Positions 24,681-33,573 of a DNA stretch of 64,000 nt are shown here, one piece after another (position 1 is the stretch's first letter; each line of letters starts with the position of its first letter). The DNA is from an uncultured Ruminococcus sp. (GTDB lineage Bacteria > Bacillota > Clostridia > Oscillospirales > Acutalibacteraceae): the NCBI GenBank assembly GCA_902802795.1, contig CADCNI010000006.1, forward strand, positions 1 to 64,000. Reading direction: 5' to 3'. Below the pieces are notes generated by a model. It ran no database searches and was not told the origin of the DNA. It saw only the letters and a program-made list of their open reading frames with translations. The position numbers and the translations under genes were made by a program.

Positions 24681-26423
24681 ATGATAAAAAAGCTATTGTC
24701 ATGCGTTCGTGAATACAAACGTCCGTCGATTCTCACTTTTGTGTTTATCGTGGGCGAGGTCATCATCGAATGTCTGATTCCCTTTATCACCGCCAATCTG
24801 GTCAATCAGATGAAAGCCGGTCTGCAAATGAAGTCGCTGCTTCTCACGGGTCTTGTTCTGATACTCATGGCGGTGGTTTCTCTTGCCTGCGGCGGTCTGG
24901 CGGGCTACACCAGCGCCAAAGCGTCGGCAGGCTTTGCCCGCAACCTGCGGCACGATATCTTCGACCGCGTGCAGGATTTTTCGTTTGAAAACATCGACAA
25001 ATTCTCTTCCTCCTCCCTCGTCACGCGTCTGACGACCGACGTGACAAACGTGCAGATGGCGTACATGATGCTCATTCGCATTGCTGTGCGTTCGCCGCTG
25101 ATGTTTGTGTTTTCCATCATCATGGCGTACATCATGGGCGGCGCGCTGGCGACCACCTTTGTGGTGGTCATTCCGGTGCTGGCGTTCGGTCTTTTTATGA
25201 TCGGCAAAACCGCCATGCCCGCCTTTCACCGCGTCTTTAAGAAGTACGACAAGCTCAACGAATCGGTGGAGGAAAACGTGCGCGCCATGCGCGTAGTCAA
25301 GGGCTTTGCGCGTGAGGAATATGAAAAGCAGAAATTCAACAACGCGGCGGAGGATATCCGCAGAGAATTCACCCATGCGGAACGCATTGTGGCGCTCAAT
25401 TCGCCTCTGATGCAGATCTGCATGTACTTCAACATGGTCTTTGTGCTGATCGTCGGTTCCAAGCTCATCATCACCAACCGCGGCACTACCATTGATGTGG
25501 GACAGATGTCCTCCATGCTCACTTACGGCATGCAGATTCTCATGTCGCTCATGATGCTTTCCATGATCTATGTGATGATTACCATTTCCATGGAATCCAT
25601 GAAGCGTATTGCCGAAGTGCTTGACGAGAAGCCGCTTCTGGTGGGTCCCGAACATCCGATTACCGAGATGAAGGACGGTTCCATCGACTTTGAGGACGTC
25701 AGCTTCAAATATTTCAAAAAGTCCGAAAAATTCGCCCTTGCCGATGTGAATCTCCACATTGATTCCGGCATGACGGTGGGCATTCTCGGCGGCACCGGTT
25801 CCAGCAAATCCACCCTGGTGCAGCTCATTCCCCGTCTGTATGACACGACGCAGGGCAGCATCAGGATCGGCGGCGTGGATGTGAGAGAATACGACCTCGA
25901 AATGCTCCGTGACAACGTGGCGATGGTGCTGCAAAAGAATCAGCTCTTCTCCGGCACCATCAAGGAAAACCTGCGCTGGGGCAATGAAAACGCCACCGAT
26001 GAGGAATTGGTGGAGGCCTGCAAGCTCGCGCAGGCAGACGACTTTATTTCCACATTTCCCAAGGGCTACGACACTTACATCGAGCAGGGCGGCACCAATG
26101 TGTCAGGCGGACAGAAGCAGCGCCTCTGCATTGCCCGCGCACTGCTCAAAAAACCGAAGATTCTTATTTTGGATGACTCCACCAGCGCGGTGGACACCAA
26201 AACCGACGCGCTCATACGCAAAGGGTTCCGTGAATTCATCCCCGAAACCACCAAGCTGATTATCGCCCAGCGCATTGCCTCCATCCAGGACGCGGATATG
26301 ATTATCATTCTCGACAACGGGCGCGTCGCGGCGGTAGGCAATCATGAACAGCTCATGCAGTCGAGCGACATCTACAGAGAAATCTATCAGGAACAGACGA
26401 ACGGAGGCGGAGACGATGAGTGA
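24681..26423 (+). CDS. ABC exporter half-transporter, degenerate-site subunit
   Basis: A 580-residue fused ABC exporter subunit: six membrane helices (about residues 15-310), then the nucleotide-binding domain. Walker A is GGTGSSKST near residue 372 (GSSKS in place of GSGKS), the signature is VSGGQKQR near 473, and Walker B is ILILDDST with Asp where the catalytic Glu normally sits. This marks it as the partner forming the degenerate ATP site of a BmrCD/TM287-288-type heterodimer. ATG at 24681 follows AAGGAG. Its stop overlaps the next gene by 8 bp, indicating translational coupling. Drug or lipid export is inferred. Confidence 0.95.
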   Translation: MIKKLLSCVREYKRPSILTFVFIVGEVIIECLIPFITANLVNQMKAGLQMKSLLLTGLVLILMAVVSLACGGLAGYTSAKASAGFARNLRHDIFDRVQDFSFENIDKFSSSSLVTRLTTDVTNVQMAYMMLIRIAVRSPLMFVFSIIMAYIMGGALATTFVVVIPVLAFGLFMIGKTAMPAFHRVFKKYDKLNESVEENVRAMRVVKGFAREEYEKQKFNNAAEDIRREFTHAERIVALNSPLMQICMYFNMVFVLIVGSKLIITNRGTTIDVGQMSSMLTYGMQILMSLMMLSMIYVMITISMESMKRIAEVLDEKPLLVGPEHPITEMKDGSIDFEDVSFKYFKKSEKFALADVNLHIDSGMTVGILGGTGSSKSTLVQLIPRLYDTTQGSIRIGGVDVREYDLEMLRDNVAMVLQKNQLFSGTIKENLRWGNENATDEELVEACKLAQADDFISTFPKGYDTYIEQGGTNVSGGQKQRLCIARALLKKPKILILDDSTSAVDTKTDALIRKGFREFIPETTKLIIAQRIASIQDADMIIILDNGRVAAVGNHEQLMQSSDIYREIYQEQTNGGGDDE

Positions 26424-28377
26424 ACAAAAAAAGCCTGAAACGGCATTTAAAGCCGTCAAAAATAGTCCCAAGCGTCCCCCCATCTCCATGAAAAGCCTCA
26501 AGCGTGTCATCGTCATGCTCAAGGATTCCTATCCCGTACTCGTTCCTGTCACGGCGCTGTGCATCGTGCTGGCCTCTATTACCAACGCGCTGCCCGCCGT
26601 CTTTCAGCAAAAGATCATCGCGGATATCCAGAAGTGGTATCTCACGGGCGACTGGGCGGAAGCTTCCAAGGTGATACTGCCCAAGGTGGGCATTCTCATC
26701 GGGCTTTATATCATGGCGTGGATTGCCATTGTGGTGCATACGCAGCTTATGGCATACATCACCCAAGGATTCTTGGGCAAGATGCGTGTGGCACTCTTTG
26801 AAAAAATGCAGAATCTTCCGATTCAGTATTTTGACCGCAACAAGCACGGCGACATCATGAGCCGCTACACCAACGACATTGACGCACTGCGTCAGCTCGT
26901 TTCGCAGGCACTACCCGTGCTGCTGCAAACCGCCATCCTGCTCACCTCGGTGCTGTGCATCATGCTCTATTACAGCGTATGGCTGACACTGGTGGTGCTT
27001 CTCGGCGTTGCCATGATTCTCTTTGTCAGCGGCAGAGCGGGCGGCGGTTCCGCTAAATACTTCATCCGCCAGCAGCAGTCGCTTGGCAAAAGCGAAGGCT
27101 ATGTGCAGGAAATGATGAACGGACAGAAAGTCATCAAGGTCTTCAACCATGAAGACGAATGCCGCAAGGGATTTGACGCGCTCAACGACAGCCTGTATGA
27201 GGACAGCTTCCGGGCGCATGCCTACGCCAATATCCTCGGTCCCGTCATTCAGAATATAGGCAATATTCTCTATGTGCTGATCGCCATCATCGGCGGCGTG
27301 CTGCTTCTCGCCAAGGTGCCGAACATTGGCATTTCCGCGCTGATGGCGGGTTCTCTGGGGCTTGTCACTATCGACATCCTCGTTCCTTTCCTCAACATGG
27401 CAAAGCAATTCACCGGCAACTTCAACCAGCTTGCGCAGCAGATCAACTCCGTTGCCATGGCGATGGCAGGCGCGGAGCGTATCTTTGCCATGATCGACGA
27501 AGAGCCGGAAGTGGACGACGGCTATGTCACGCTGGTCAATGCCAAGCGCGACGCGGACGGCACTATCACCGAGACAACGCAGCACACCGGACAATGGGCG
27601 TGGAAGCATCCCCACGGCGACGGCACCCTGACCTATACCTCGCTCGAAGGCGACGTGCAGCTGGTGGATGTGGACTTCGGCTATGAAGAAGGCAAGACGG
27701 TGCTGCACAACATCACCATCTCCGCCAAGCCGGGTCAGAAAATCGCCTTTGTCGGCGCGACGGGCGCGGGCAAAACCACCATCACCAACCTTCTCAACCG
27801 CTTCTACGACATCGAGGACGGCAAGATCCGCTACGACAACATCAACATCAACAAGATCCGCAAAGCCGACCTCCGCCGTTCGCTGGGACTTGTCCTGCAG
27901 GAGACCAACCTTTTCACCGGCACGGTGATGGACAACATCCGCTACGGCAAGCTCGACGCGACTGACGAAGAATGCAAAGTAGCTGCCAAACTGGCGGGCG
28001 CGGATGACTTTATCACCCGACTGCCGCAGGGCTACAACACCCTTCTCGAAAACAACGGTGAAAACCTCTCCCAGGGACAGCGGCAGCTCATCGCCATTGC
28101 GAGAGCTGCGGTGGCTGATCCGCCCGTCATGATTATGGACGAAGCCACTTCTTCCATCGACACCCGCACCGAGCAGATCGTTCAGCGCGGCATGGATAAG
28201 CTCATGGAGGGCAGAACGGTGTTTGTCATCGCCCACCGTCTTTCCACCGTCAAGAACTCCGATGTAATCATGGTGCTTGACCACGGCAGAATCATCGAGC
28301 GCGGCACGCACGACCAGTTGATCGCGCAAAAGGGGCAGTATTACCGCCTCTACACCGGCGCGTTTGAATTGGAATGA
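26416..28377 (+). CDS. ABC exporter half-transporter, catalytic partner
   Basis: The 653-residue partner has six membrane helices (about residues 40-340) and a nucleotide-binding domain. Walker A is GATGAGKTT near residue 448, the signature is LSQGQRQ near 551, and Walker B is MIMDEATS with the catalytic Glu. The non-canonical signature (LSQGQ) and canonical Walker B complement the first subunit, as expected for one active and one degenerate site. A polar insertion of about 45 residues (365-412, rich in Asp/Thr and Trp/His) lies between the membrane and ATP domains. ATG at 26416 follows GGAGGCGGAG within the end of the preceding gene. A terminator follows at 28395-28456. Confidence 0.95.
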   Translation: MSEQKKPETAFKAVKNSPKRPPISMKSLKRVIVMLKDSYPVLVPVTALCIVLASITNALPAVFQQKIIADIQKWYLTGDWAEASKVILPKVGILIGLYIMAWIAIVVHTQLMAYITQGFLGKMRVALFEKMQNLPIQYFDRNKHGDIMSRYTNDIDALRQLVSQALPVLLQTAILLTSVLCIMLYYSVWLTLVVLLGVAMILFVSGRAGGGSAKYFIRQQQSLGKSEGYVQEMMNGQKVIKVFNHEDECRKGFDALNDSLYEDSFRAHAYANILGPVIQNIGNILYVLIAIIGGVLLLAKVPNIGISALMAGSLGLVTIDILVPFLNMAKQFTGNFNQLAQQINSVAMAMAGAERIFAMIDEEPEVDDGYVTLVNAKRDADGTITETTQHTGQWAWKHPHGDGTLTYTSLEGDVQLVDVDFGYEEGKTVLHNITISAKPGQKIAFVGATGAGKTTITNLLNRFYDIEDGKIRYDNININKIRKADLRRSLGLVLQETNLFTGTVMDNIRYGKLDATDEECKVAAKLAGADDFITRLPQGYNTLLENNGENLSQGQRQLIAIARAAVADPPVMIMDEATSSIDTRTEQIVQRGMDKLMEGRTVFVIAHRLSTVKNSDVIMVLDHGRIIERGTHDQLIAQKGQYYRLYTGAFELE

Positions 28378-28394
28378 GAAATGAGAAAGTAGAG

Positions 28395-28456
28395 AAAAAA
28401 GCATAGCGCAGCGCATAACTAGCGAGCAAATGCGAGCTAGTTACGCTTCGCTTTTT
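28395..28456 (+). terminator. Terminator of the ABC exporter operon
   Basis: AAAAAGC...AACTAGC pairs with GCTAGTT...GCTTTTT around a 12-base loop, with internal mismatches, followed by T-rich sequence. Confidence 0.7.
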
Positions 28457-28500
28457 CTTCTTTTTTCTTTTTGTTATTCCGCTAAATTCTGATTTTACTA

Positions 28501-28550
28501 AAAAACCGCGGAACGCCTTTTGTTACAACAATCGGTGTTCCGTGGTTTTT
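28501..28550 (-). terminator. Terminator of the flippase gene
   Basis: AAAAACCGCGGAAC and GTTCCGTGGTTTTT pair around a 22-base loop, just past the minus-strand stop codon at 28568. It is symmetrical and could also back up the exporter terminator. Confidence 0.8.
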
Positions 28551-28567
28551 ATTTGCTTGATTGTTTT

Positions 28568-30130
28568 TTACGCTTGCTCCGCCAGCTTCGCTTTTTTCTT
28601 CTTTCCCAGCACCGCAAAAAGGGTGGAAAACAGATCGGTGAATTCCGAAGTGCGGCAGAAACAGAGCGCGATAATGCCATTGGGGAGCAGCAGACAAACG
28701 CCTGCCTTGACCAATATCTCCGTCCATCCGGTCAGCGGCAGTTGTAAATCCACAAAATGCGTCAGCGCAATGAGTCCGCCGGAGAAAAAGAAATAGATGA
28801 AAGTATTGCGCCAGAATTCGCCCCAGGAGCGCTCAAAGCCGTGACGGAACAGCACCAGCGGTTCCACCCAGAGGGATGTCGCCGCCATGCTGAAAATGGT
28901 GCCGAAGAATATGCCCGCAATGCCCATCATGCGGATGCTCAGCACCGACACCACCACATTGAGCGCCGCCTCGATCAGCGGCTTGTAGCGGTCATTCCAG
29001 AGCAGCCCCATGGCTTCCTTGAAGGTCAGCGGCACCTTGCGGATGCCGACCACATAGAAATTCAGCCCGATCATCAGCACGGTGGGAAATCCGAAGGAAT
29101 ATTCCTCCACATCCGACATTCCCATCATAGTGAGCGCCTTCATCAGCACGGGATTGGACAGTTCGATGAAGCTGACCGTGCAGAAGGTGTAGACCCAGAA
29201 GCTGAGAAAATGCAGGTATTTAAAGGTCTTGTACATCGACTCCTTGGATTCGCTGGCATTCATGCTGCCGACGCTCGACAGCATGGCGTTGAAAAACTGA
29301 TTGATAAAGGAATTCATCAGCAGGATGATTTTCTTGAAATTGCCGTAAAAACCGCAGTAGATAATCCCGATGAATTTTGAAATCAGCAGATTGTCGGTAG
29401 AGCCGAGAATCGTCGCGCCTACGCGGTGATTGAACATGGCAAACACGTTTTTGTAAATCGCCCGTTTTTCTTCGCGGCTGAGCGGAATTTTTTCCTTGGT
29501 CTTGAGGAAGGGGTACATCTTCTCCGCCTGCCATGACAGCATCATGTTTTTTCCCAGCACCGTGACGGTCTGAATGATAAGGAAGGCAAAGAAGTTGTGC
29601 GTCGTGACCAGAAAGACCAGTTGCAGCACACATTGTACCACAGAAAAGATCAGACTGTAAAGGTGTATCACATAGACATTCTGATCGGCATTGAGAATCG
29701 ACTGCTTGTAAACAAACAGGTAAGAGGAGGCGGAACTCACCAGATAAAGAAAGTAGATCAGCCGCGCATGCGGCACCGCGTCCATATTGGTAATGAAGAA
29801 AGACAAAAACGGCATAAGACAAAGTCCCAGTCCGAAGATCATAGCGGCAATCAGGTCATAAGCGCGGCGGTAAAACTGGGTCAGCGCGATCAGCTTGCGT
29901 TCGTCCGCGTCGGCAATGGGTCGGTACATACTGTAAACCAGCACCAGACCGATGCCCAGCTCCGCGAGTGAAAGAAATTCCAGAATCGAGGAAAAGAGTT
30001 CCCTCGCACCCAGATACTCCTTAATCATAAATTTGACAAAGACCATCTGGATGATAAATCCGGTGACGGCTCCTACCCCCTGCGACAGTACGCCGACAAT
30101 GGTGTTTTTCATCAGCTTTTCCGCTCTCAA
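28568..30130 (-). CDS. Wzx/MATE-like polysaccharide flippase
   Basis: About 520 residues with twelve or more hydrophobic helices and the N-terminal EKLMKNTIVGVLSQGVG stretch typical of the Wzx/RfbX branch of the MOP superfamily. This family flips lipid-linked glycan units across the membrane. TTG at 30130 is preferred because GAGGGG lies 8 bp upstream; ATG at 30112 is an alternative. No glycosyltransferases adjoin it, so its substrate is not indicated by context. The C-terminus is basic (GKKKKAKLAEQA). Confidence 0.88.
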   Translation of the reverse strand: MRAEKLMKNTIVGVLSQGVGAVTGFIIQMVFVKFMIKEYLGARELFSSILEFLSLAELGIGLVLVYSMYRPIADADERKLIALTQFYRRAYDLIAAMIFGLGLCLMPFLSFFITNMDAVPHARLIYFLYLVSSASSYLFVYKQSILNADQNVYVIHLYSLIFSVVQCVLQLVFLVTTHNFFAFLIIQTVTVLGKNMMLSWQAEKMYPFLKTKEKIPLSREEKRAIYKNVFAMFNHRVGATILGSTDNLLISKFIGIIYCGFYGNFKKIILLMNSFINQFFNAMLSSVGSMNASESKESMYKTFKYLHFLSFWVYTFCTVSFIELSNPVLMKALTMMGMSDVEEYSFGFPTVLMIGLNFYVVGIRKVPLTFKEAMGLLWNDRYKPLIEAALNVVVSVLSIRMMGIAGIFFGTIFSMAATSLWVEPLVLFRHGFERSWGEFWRNTFIYFFFSGGLIALTHFVDLQLPLTGWTEILVKAGVCLLLPNGIIALCFCRTSEFTDLFSTLFAVLGKKKKAKLAEQA

Positions 30131-30375
30131 ACAATCAGCCCCTCTTCTTCCCCGGCAATCCTTCTGTCTGCCGGACAAACTTTTATTAGAATATTATATC
30201 AGAGTTCGACAGGGAATTTGTTATCATATTATGACAAAGACAATTTTTCTCTCTCCGAAATCAATCACTTTACATTGAATTCATATTCATCGATATAATA
30301 TTGACAAACAGTTGTATCATATGCTGAGAATGAGACGCCCTCATGACGGACAGAATATTGACAGGAGAATGAACT

Positions 30376-31287
30376 ATGAAACACAAACGACAAGACAACA
30401 AAGAAACCAATCGTCCGCGCGACCGCTTCAAATGGAAGCTGCGCGGACTGACAGACATCATCAAAAAGCACAAGGCTTCTTTCATCGTCTATCTCGTGCT
30501 GCGCACGCTGGTGATTATCGCGCTGGTCATTTCTCTCCTGCGCGGCAATTATGAAAACGCCTTTTTCTGTGTGCTGTCGCTGGTGCTGTTTCTCGCGCCT
30601 GCCTTTATCACGGCGAATTTCGGCATTGAATTCCCCTCCGCCATGGAAATTATTGTGCTGCTCTTCATCTTCGCCGCGGAAATCTTAGGGGAAATGCAGT
30701 GCTATTACATTCGGTTCGCCCATTGGGACACCATGCTGCACACGGTCAACGGTTTTCTCTGCGCGGCCTGCGGCTTCGGGCTGGTGGATATACTCAATCG
30801 AAATCCCCGTATCAAATTCAAGCTCTCCCCCGCTTTTCTCGCCATGGTAGCGTTTTGCTTTTCTATGACCATCGGCGTGATGTGGGAATTCTTTGAATAT
30901 TCCTGCGATATGTTTCTCCACACAGACACGCAGAAAGACACGGTTATCCACATGATTTCCTCCGTGGCACTCAACCCGAGCGGCGAAAACAGTCCTGTCA
31001 TCATCAATGACATTTCAAATGTGACGGTCAACGGCGAATCGCTCGGCGTGGAAGGTTACATCGACATCGGACTCATCGACACCATGAAGGATTTGTTTGT
31101 CAATTTCATCGGCGCGCTGGTTTTCAGCTTTATAGGATATTTTTATGTCAAATCGCGCGGCAAAGGAAAGTTTGTCAAAAATCTGGTGCCGACGCTGGCA
31201 GAATCGGCGGCCACCAATGACATAGCCACTGAATTCGACGCGGAATCCGAAGAAGCATGGCGTGTGGAATTGTCGGATATTTATTGA
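30376..31287 (+). CDS. Integral membrane protein, 303 residues, unknown role
   Basis: Five to six hydrophobic helices are visible: residues about 35-60, 64-83, 93-112, 122-140, 155-176 and 235-255. The sequence HWDTMLHTVNGFLCA and a later MWEFFEYSCDMF give a His/Asp/Glu pattern across adjacent helices that resembles YjdF/DUF2238-type membrane proteins; this is tentative. A polar loop of about 55 residues separates the last two helices, and the tail is acidic. ATG at 30376 follows ACAGGAGAATG. The 3' end overlaps a decayed minus-strand gene. Confidence 0.8.
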   Translation: MKHKRQDNKETNRPRDRFKWKLRGLTDIIKKHKASFIVYLVLRTLVIIALVISLLRGNYENAFFCVLSLVLFLAPAFITANFGIEFPSAMEIIVLLFIFAAEILGEMQCYYIRFAHWDTMLHTVNGFLCAACGFGLVDILNRNPRIKFKLSPAFLAMVAFCFSMTIGVMWEFFEYSCDMFLHTDTQKDTVIHMISSVALNPSGENSPVIINDISNVTVNGESLGVEGYIDIGLIDTMKDLFVNFIGALVFSFIGYFYVKSRGKGKFVKNLVPTLAESAATNDIATEFDAESEEAWRVELSDIY

Positions 31288-31558
31288 TTTTTTCTCCGTT
31301 ATAATCCATCAGCAATTGAAATTTATCGCTGTAGTCATCCAGCATGAAGAAAAATTCTCCCAACGTAGAAGCGACGGCTCAAACGGCCATTCGATAGGCA
31401 TACTCCCTTTGCGCTTCATTGTCAAAGGGCGGAGGAGATACATAATGCATCCCCTTTCCGTCAAGACTATCCGCTATTTCCTTTACCATTTTGTCACGAA
31501 CATGTTCCACCACGTATTTACCAAATTCATCGGTAGCATCATAGTTAATACTCGTCAA
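31175..31558 (-). pseudogene. Small gene split by an in-frame TGA
   Basis: TTG at 31558 lies close behind GAGAGGGG and opens a 59-codon frame (starts MTSINYDATDEFGKYVVEH, ends EAQREYAYRMAV) that stops at TGA 31379-31381. The same frame continues without break as AVASTLGEFFFMLDDYSDKF then QLLMDYNGEKINKY, before running into the 3' end of the opposing membrane-protein gene. A single substitution to TGA would explain this. Either it is a nonsense-disrupted gene with a lost C-terminus, or only the 59-residue protein (31379-31558) is made. No family recognised. Confidence 0.5.
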
Positions 31559-31608
31559 TAAACCCCTCTCATTTATCTTTCAACCTATTTTGGCTGGCAA
31601 ATTCCTTT

Positions 31609-32364
31609 TTATCCGATTCTTCGGGCGATCTCCAGCGCCACGTCGAATTTGTCCAGAGCGTGATTGGCTTCAAACAGCCCCTCGGAAGAATATTCCGGCT
31701 GGTCGACAATATCCCCCGTCACCAGAAAATCGTAGAGTTGCCAGCCGTAGTAATCACAGACCGCCTGCACGCCTGCCAGTTCCATTTCAACGGCCAGACA
31801 GCCTTCGGACTTTCTCTTTTGCACCAGATTCCGCGTCTCGCGGTACATCGCATCGGTCGTCCAGACCTTTCCTTTCACATACGGCAGACCGCACTGACGG
31901 AATACCTCCGCCACAAAATCCGCGTTGGGTACAGATATATAATCCGAGGGCGGCGCGTAGTGATAGGACATTCCCTCGTCGCGATAGGCGGCTGTGGGAA
32001 CCACATACTTTCCCTCGGTGGCTTCCCTGTCAAGCGAACCGGCGGAGCCGAACAAAATAAAATACGCCGCTCCCGTCAGCCAGTTCACCTCGATCACGTC
32101 GGTTGCTGCCAGCGTCGAACCGATCTCCGACAGGTAATACACGACCTTTCGACCGCCGTCCACCGTGAGAAGATGTATCGGGCGGATTCGGTTGCAGGGG
32201 TGCAGTTCGGTAATCGTTTCATGGGGATAACGCGCCAGAACGGCCGCGTCAATTTCCCGCGAGAAGGTAACGATGGCGGTGTCACAGATGTCCTTTTTCT
32301 CTCCGAAAAAAGCATCGGGCGATATGATCGCCTCGCTGCGATTGTCAAACGAATCGGTTATCAT
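31609..32364 (-). CDS. Nucleoside phosphorylase family protein
   Basis: The 251-residue protein fits the PNP/UDP phosphorylase (uridine phosphorylase-like) family, which splits nucleosides with phosphate to a base and ribose-1-phosphate. It has the GSAGSLD phosphate-binding loop (about residue 104), the AVEMELAGVQAV segment (about residue 195) that binds ribose, and VTGDIVD near the end, where the usual acidic residue contacts the base. ATG at 32364 has AGGATCG upstream, a moderate site. The precise base specificity cannot be read from the sequence. Salvage of nucleosides is inferred. Confidence 0.88.
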   Translation of the reverse strand: MITDSFDNRSEAIISPDAFFGEKKDICDTAIVTFSREIDAAVLARYPHETITELHPCNRIRPIHLLTVDGGRKVVYYLSEIGSTLAATDVIEVNWLTGAAYFILFGSAGSLDREATEGKYVVPTAAYRDEGMSYHYAPPSDYISVPNADFVAEVFRQCGLPYVKGKVWTTDAMYRETRNLVQKRKSEGCLAVEMELAGVQAVCDYYGWQLYDFLVTGDIVDQPEYSSEGLFEANHALDKFDVALEIARRIG

Positions 32365-32393
32365 GATACGATCCTCCCTGTGTCATGGATAAA

Positions 32394-32443
32394 ACAGCAC
32401 CGCACGAAATGATTCGGCTGATTTTCGCGCGGTGCTGTCTTTA
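32394..32443 (-). terminator. Terminator after the 332-residue membrane protein gene
   Basis: ACAGCACCGCACGAAA and TTTCGCGCGGTGCTGT pair almost completely; the minus-strand copy ends in TTTTATCC. It lies 29-78 bp beyond the stop at 32472. Confidence 0.75.
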
Positions 32444-32471
32444 TCATCTTATGGCTTTGTCTGTAAAAAAC

Positions 32472-33470
32472 TTAATCCTGTGCGGCGTCGCTTTCGGTGG
32501 TTTCCCCGGTATCGCCTTCAGCGTTGTCCGTGGAAGAAGCCGTGTCTCCTTCTTTATCTTCGTCGTAGGTAACGCTGATGACAAGCTGATTGTCGATCAC
32601 CTTGACATCCTGGAACTTCACATTATGGATAAAGTCGCTGACGACCTTTGCCGCCCAGTTCTTGACGGAATTGGAAACGCTGCCCACAAGGTTCTTCCAC
32701 CATCTCTTGATAGAGAATCCCTTGTTTTCACCGTCGTCGGTGTCGGTTTTGGCGGAATCGGGCGTGAGTCCGAGGCTGGAAAGCGCCACGGCGGAAATCT
32801 GATCGTTGAAATCGGTGGTATCGTAATAGATGAAGCCGTTGCGCATGGTGATATTGTCGCTCACATAATATTTTCCGAAGAAGTCGAGCACCATCTCGGG
32901 CGGCAGATCGAGCTTGCCGAGGTTAGCATTTTTCAGACCGATGATGATATAGGGATCGTCATATCTCACATCCGCCACCGCCTTGACCGGCCATGTAACG
33001 CCCTTGTAGTTGAGACGGCAATAGAATGTCATCTTGTCATTAGCGACAACCGAGAAGAAGTCATTGATCTGAATACCGTTTTCCGCCAGCTTCTCAGAGG
33101 ATTTCTCCACCAGCATTTGCAAAAACAGGTTGATTTCGTCGGAATTCAGGCTGATCTTTTTGTCGCTGATCATTTCCAATGCGGAATCTTTGATAACCGT
33201 GTTCATATCAGTGGTTACTTCGGGCGCTTTGGGCATGGTGTCAGTGGTAGCAAAGAGGAAGAGTACGCCCGCACCGATGGCACAGACAAAGAGCAGCGCC
33301 GCCAGTCCCAATATCACAAAGACAATGGCGTTGTTCTTTTTGGCAGGGGGCTGGGACGGCTGCGCCGGTTCAGCGACAGCTACCGTCGCGTTGCTTGCAG
33401 ACGGCACCACGGTGCCGCCGTCGGAAGTGCTTCCGCCTAAAGGGATGGCCTGGTTGGTTTCTTTTTCCAT
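32472..33470 (-). CDS. Membrane-anchored extracellular protein, YpmS-like
   Basis: The 332-residue protein has a Pro/Ala-rich cytoplasmic N-terminus (residues 1-45), one transmembrane helix (about 47-70) and an exported domain ending in a Ser/Thr/Asp-rich tail. The exported part, with SLNSDEINLFLQMLVEK near residue 102 and repeated beta-strand pairs, resembles DUF2140/YpmS-like lipid-binding folds; I rate this as a weak match. ATG at 33470 follows AAGGAGAAATG. It stands alone between mutS2 and the phosphorylase gene. Confidence 0.75.
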   Translation of the reverse strand: MEKETNQAIPLGGSTSDGGTVVPSASNATVAVAEPAQPSQPPAKKNNAIVFVILGLAALLFVCAIGAGVLFLFATTDTMPKAPEVTTDMNTVIKDSALEMISDKKISLNSDEINLFLQMLVEKSSEKLAENGIQINDFFSVVANDKMTFYCRLNYKGVTWPVKAVADVRYDDPYIIIGLKNANLGKLDLPPEMVLDFFGKYYVSDNITMRNGFIYYDTTDFNDQISAVALSSLGLTPDSAKTDTDDGENKGFSIKRWWKNLVGSVSNSVKNWAAKVVSDFIHNVKFQDVKVIDNQLVISVTYDEDKEGDTASSTDNAEGDTGETTESDAAQD

Positions 33471-33573
33471 TTTTCATTTCTCCTTCTTGCCCGCAAACGC
33501 CGGAATATGTAAAATCCTGTCATCTGACGGGCGAAAATATATTGGATTGCCTACGCAATGGGGGGACAAACTG

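Noticed and set aside
24699..25934. 411-codon frame antisense to the first ABC gene
   Set aside because: Very His-rich antisense frame over intact ABC motifs; no promoter or ribosome site.
26911..28416. 501-codon frame antisense to the second ABC gene
   Set aside because: Same reason; the plus-strand frame has all ABC motifs.
31379..31381. Selenocysteine or readthrough at TGA
   Set aside because: No SECIS-like hairpin is evident after the stop and the flanking residues give no redox motif; a nonsense change is simpler.
31262..31561. 99-codon plus frame after the membrane protein
   Set aside because: It runs opposite the better-supported small decayed gene and has no ribosome site.
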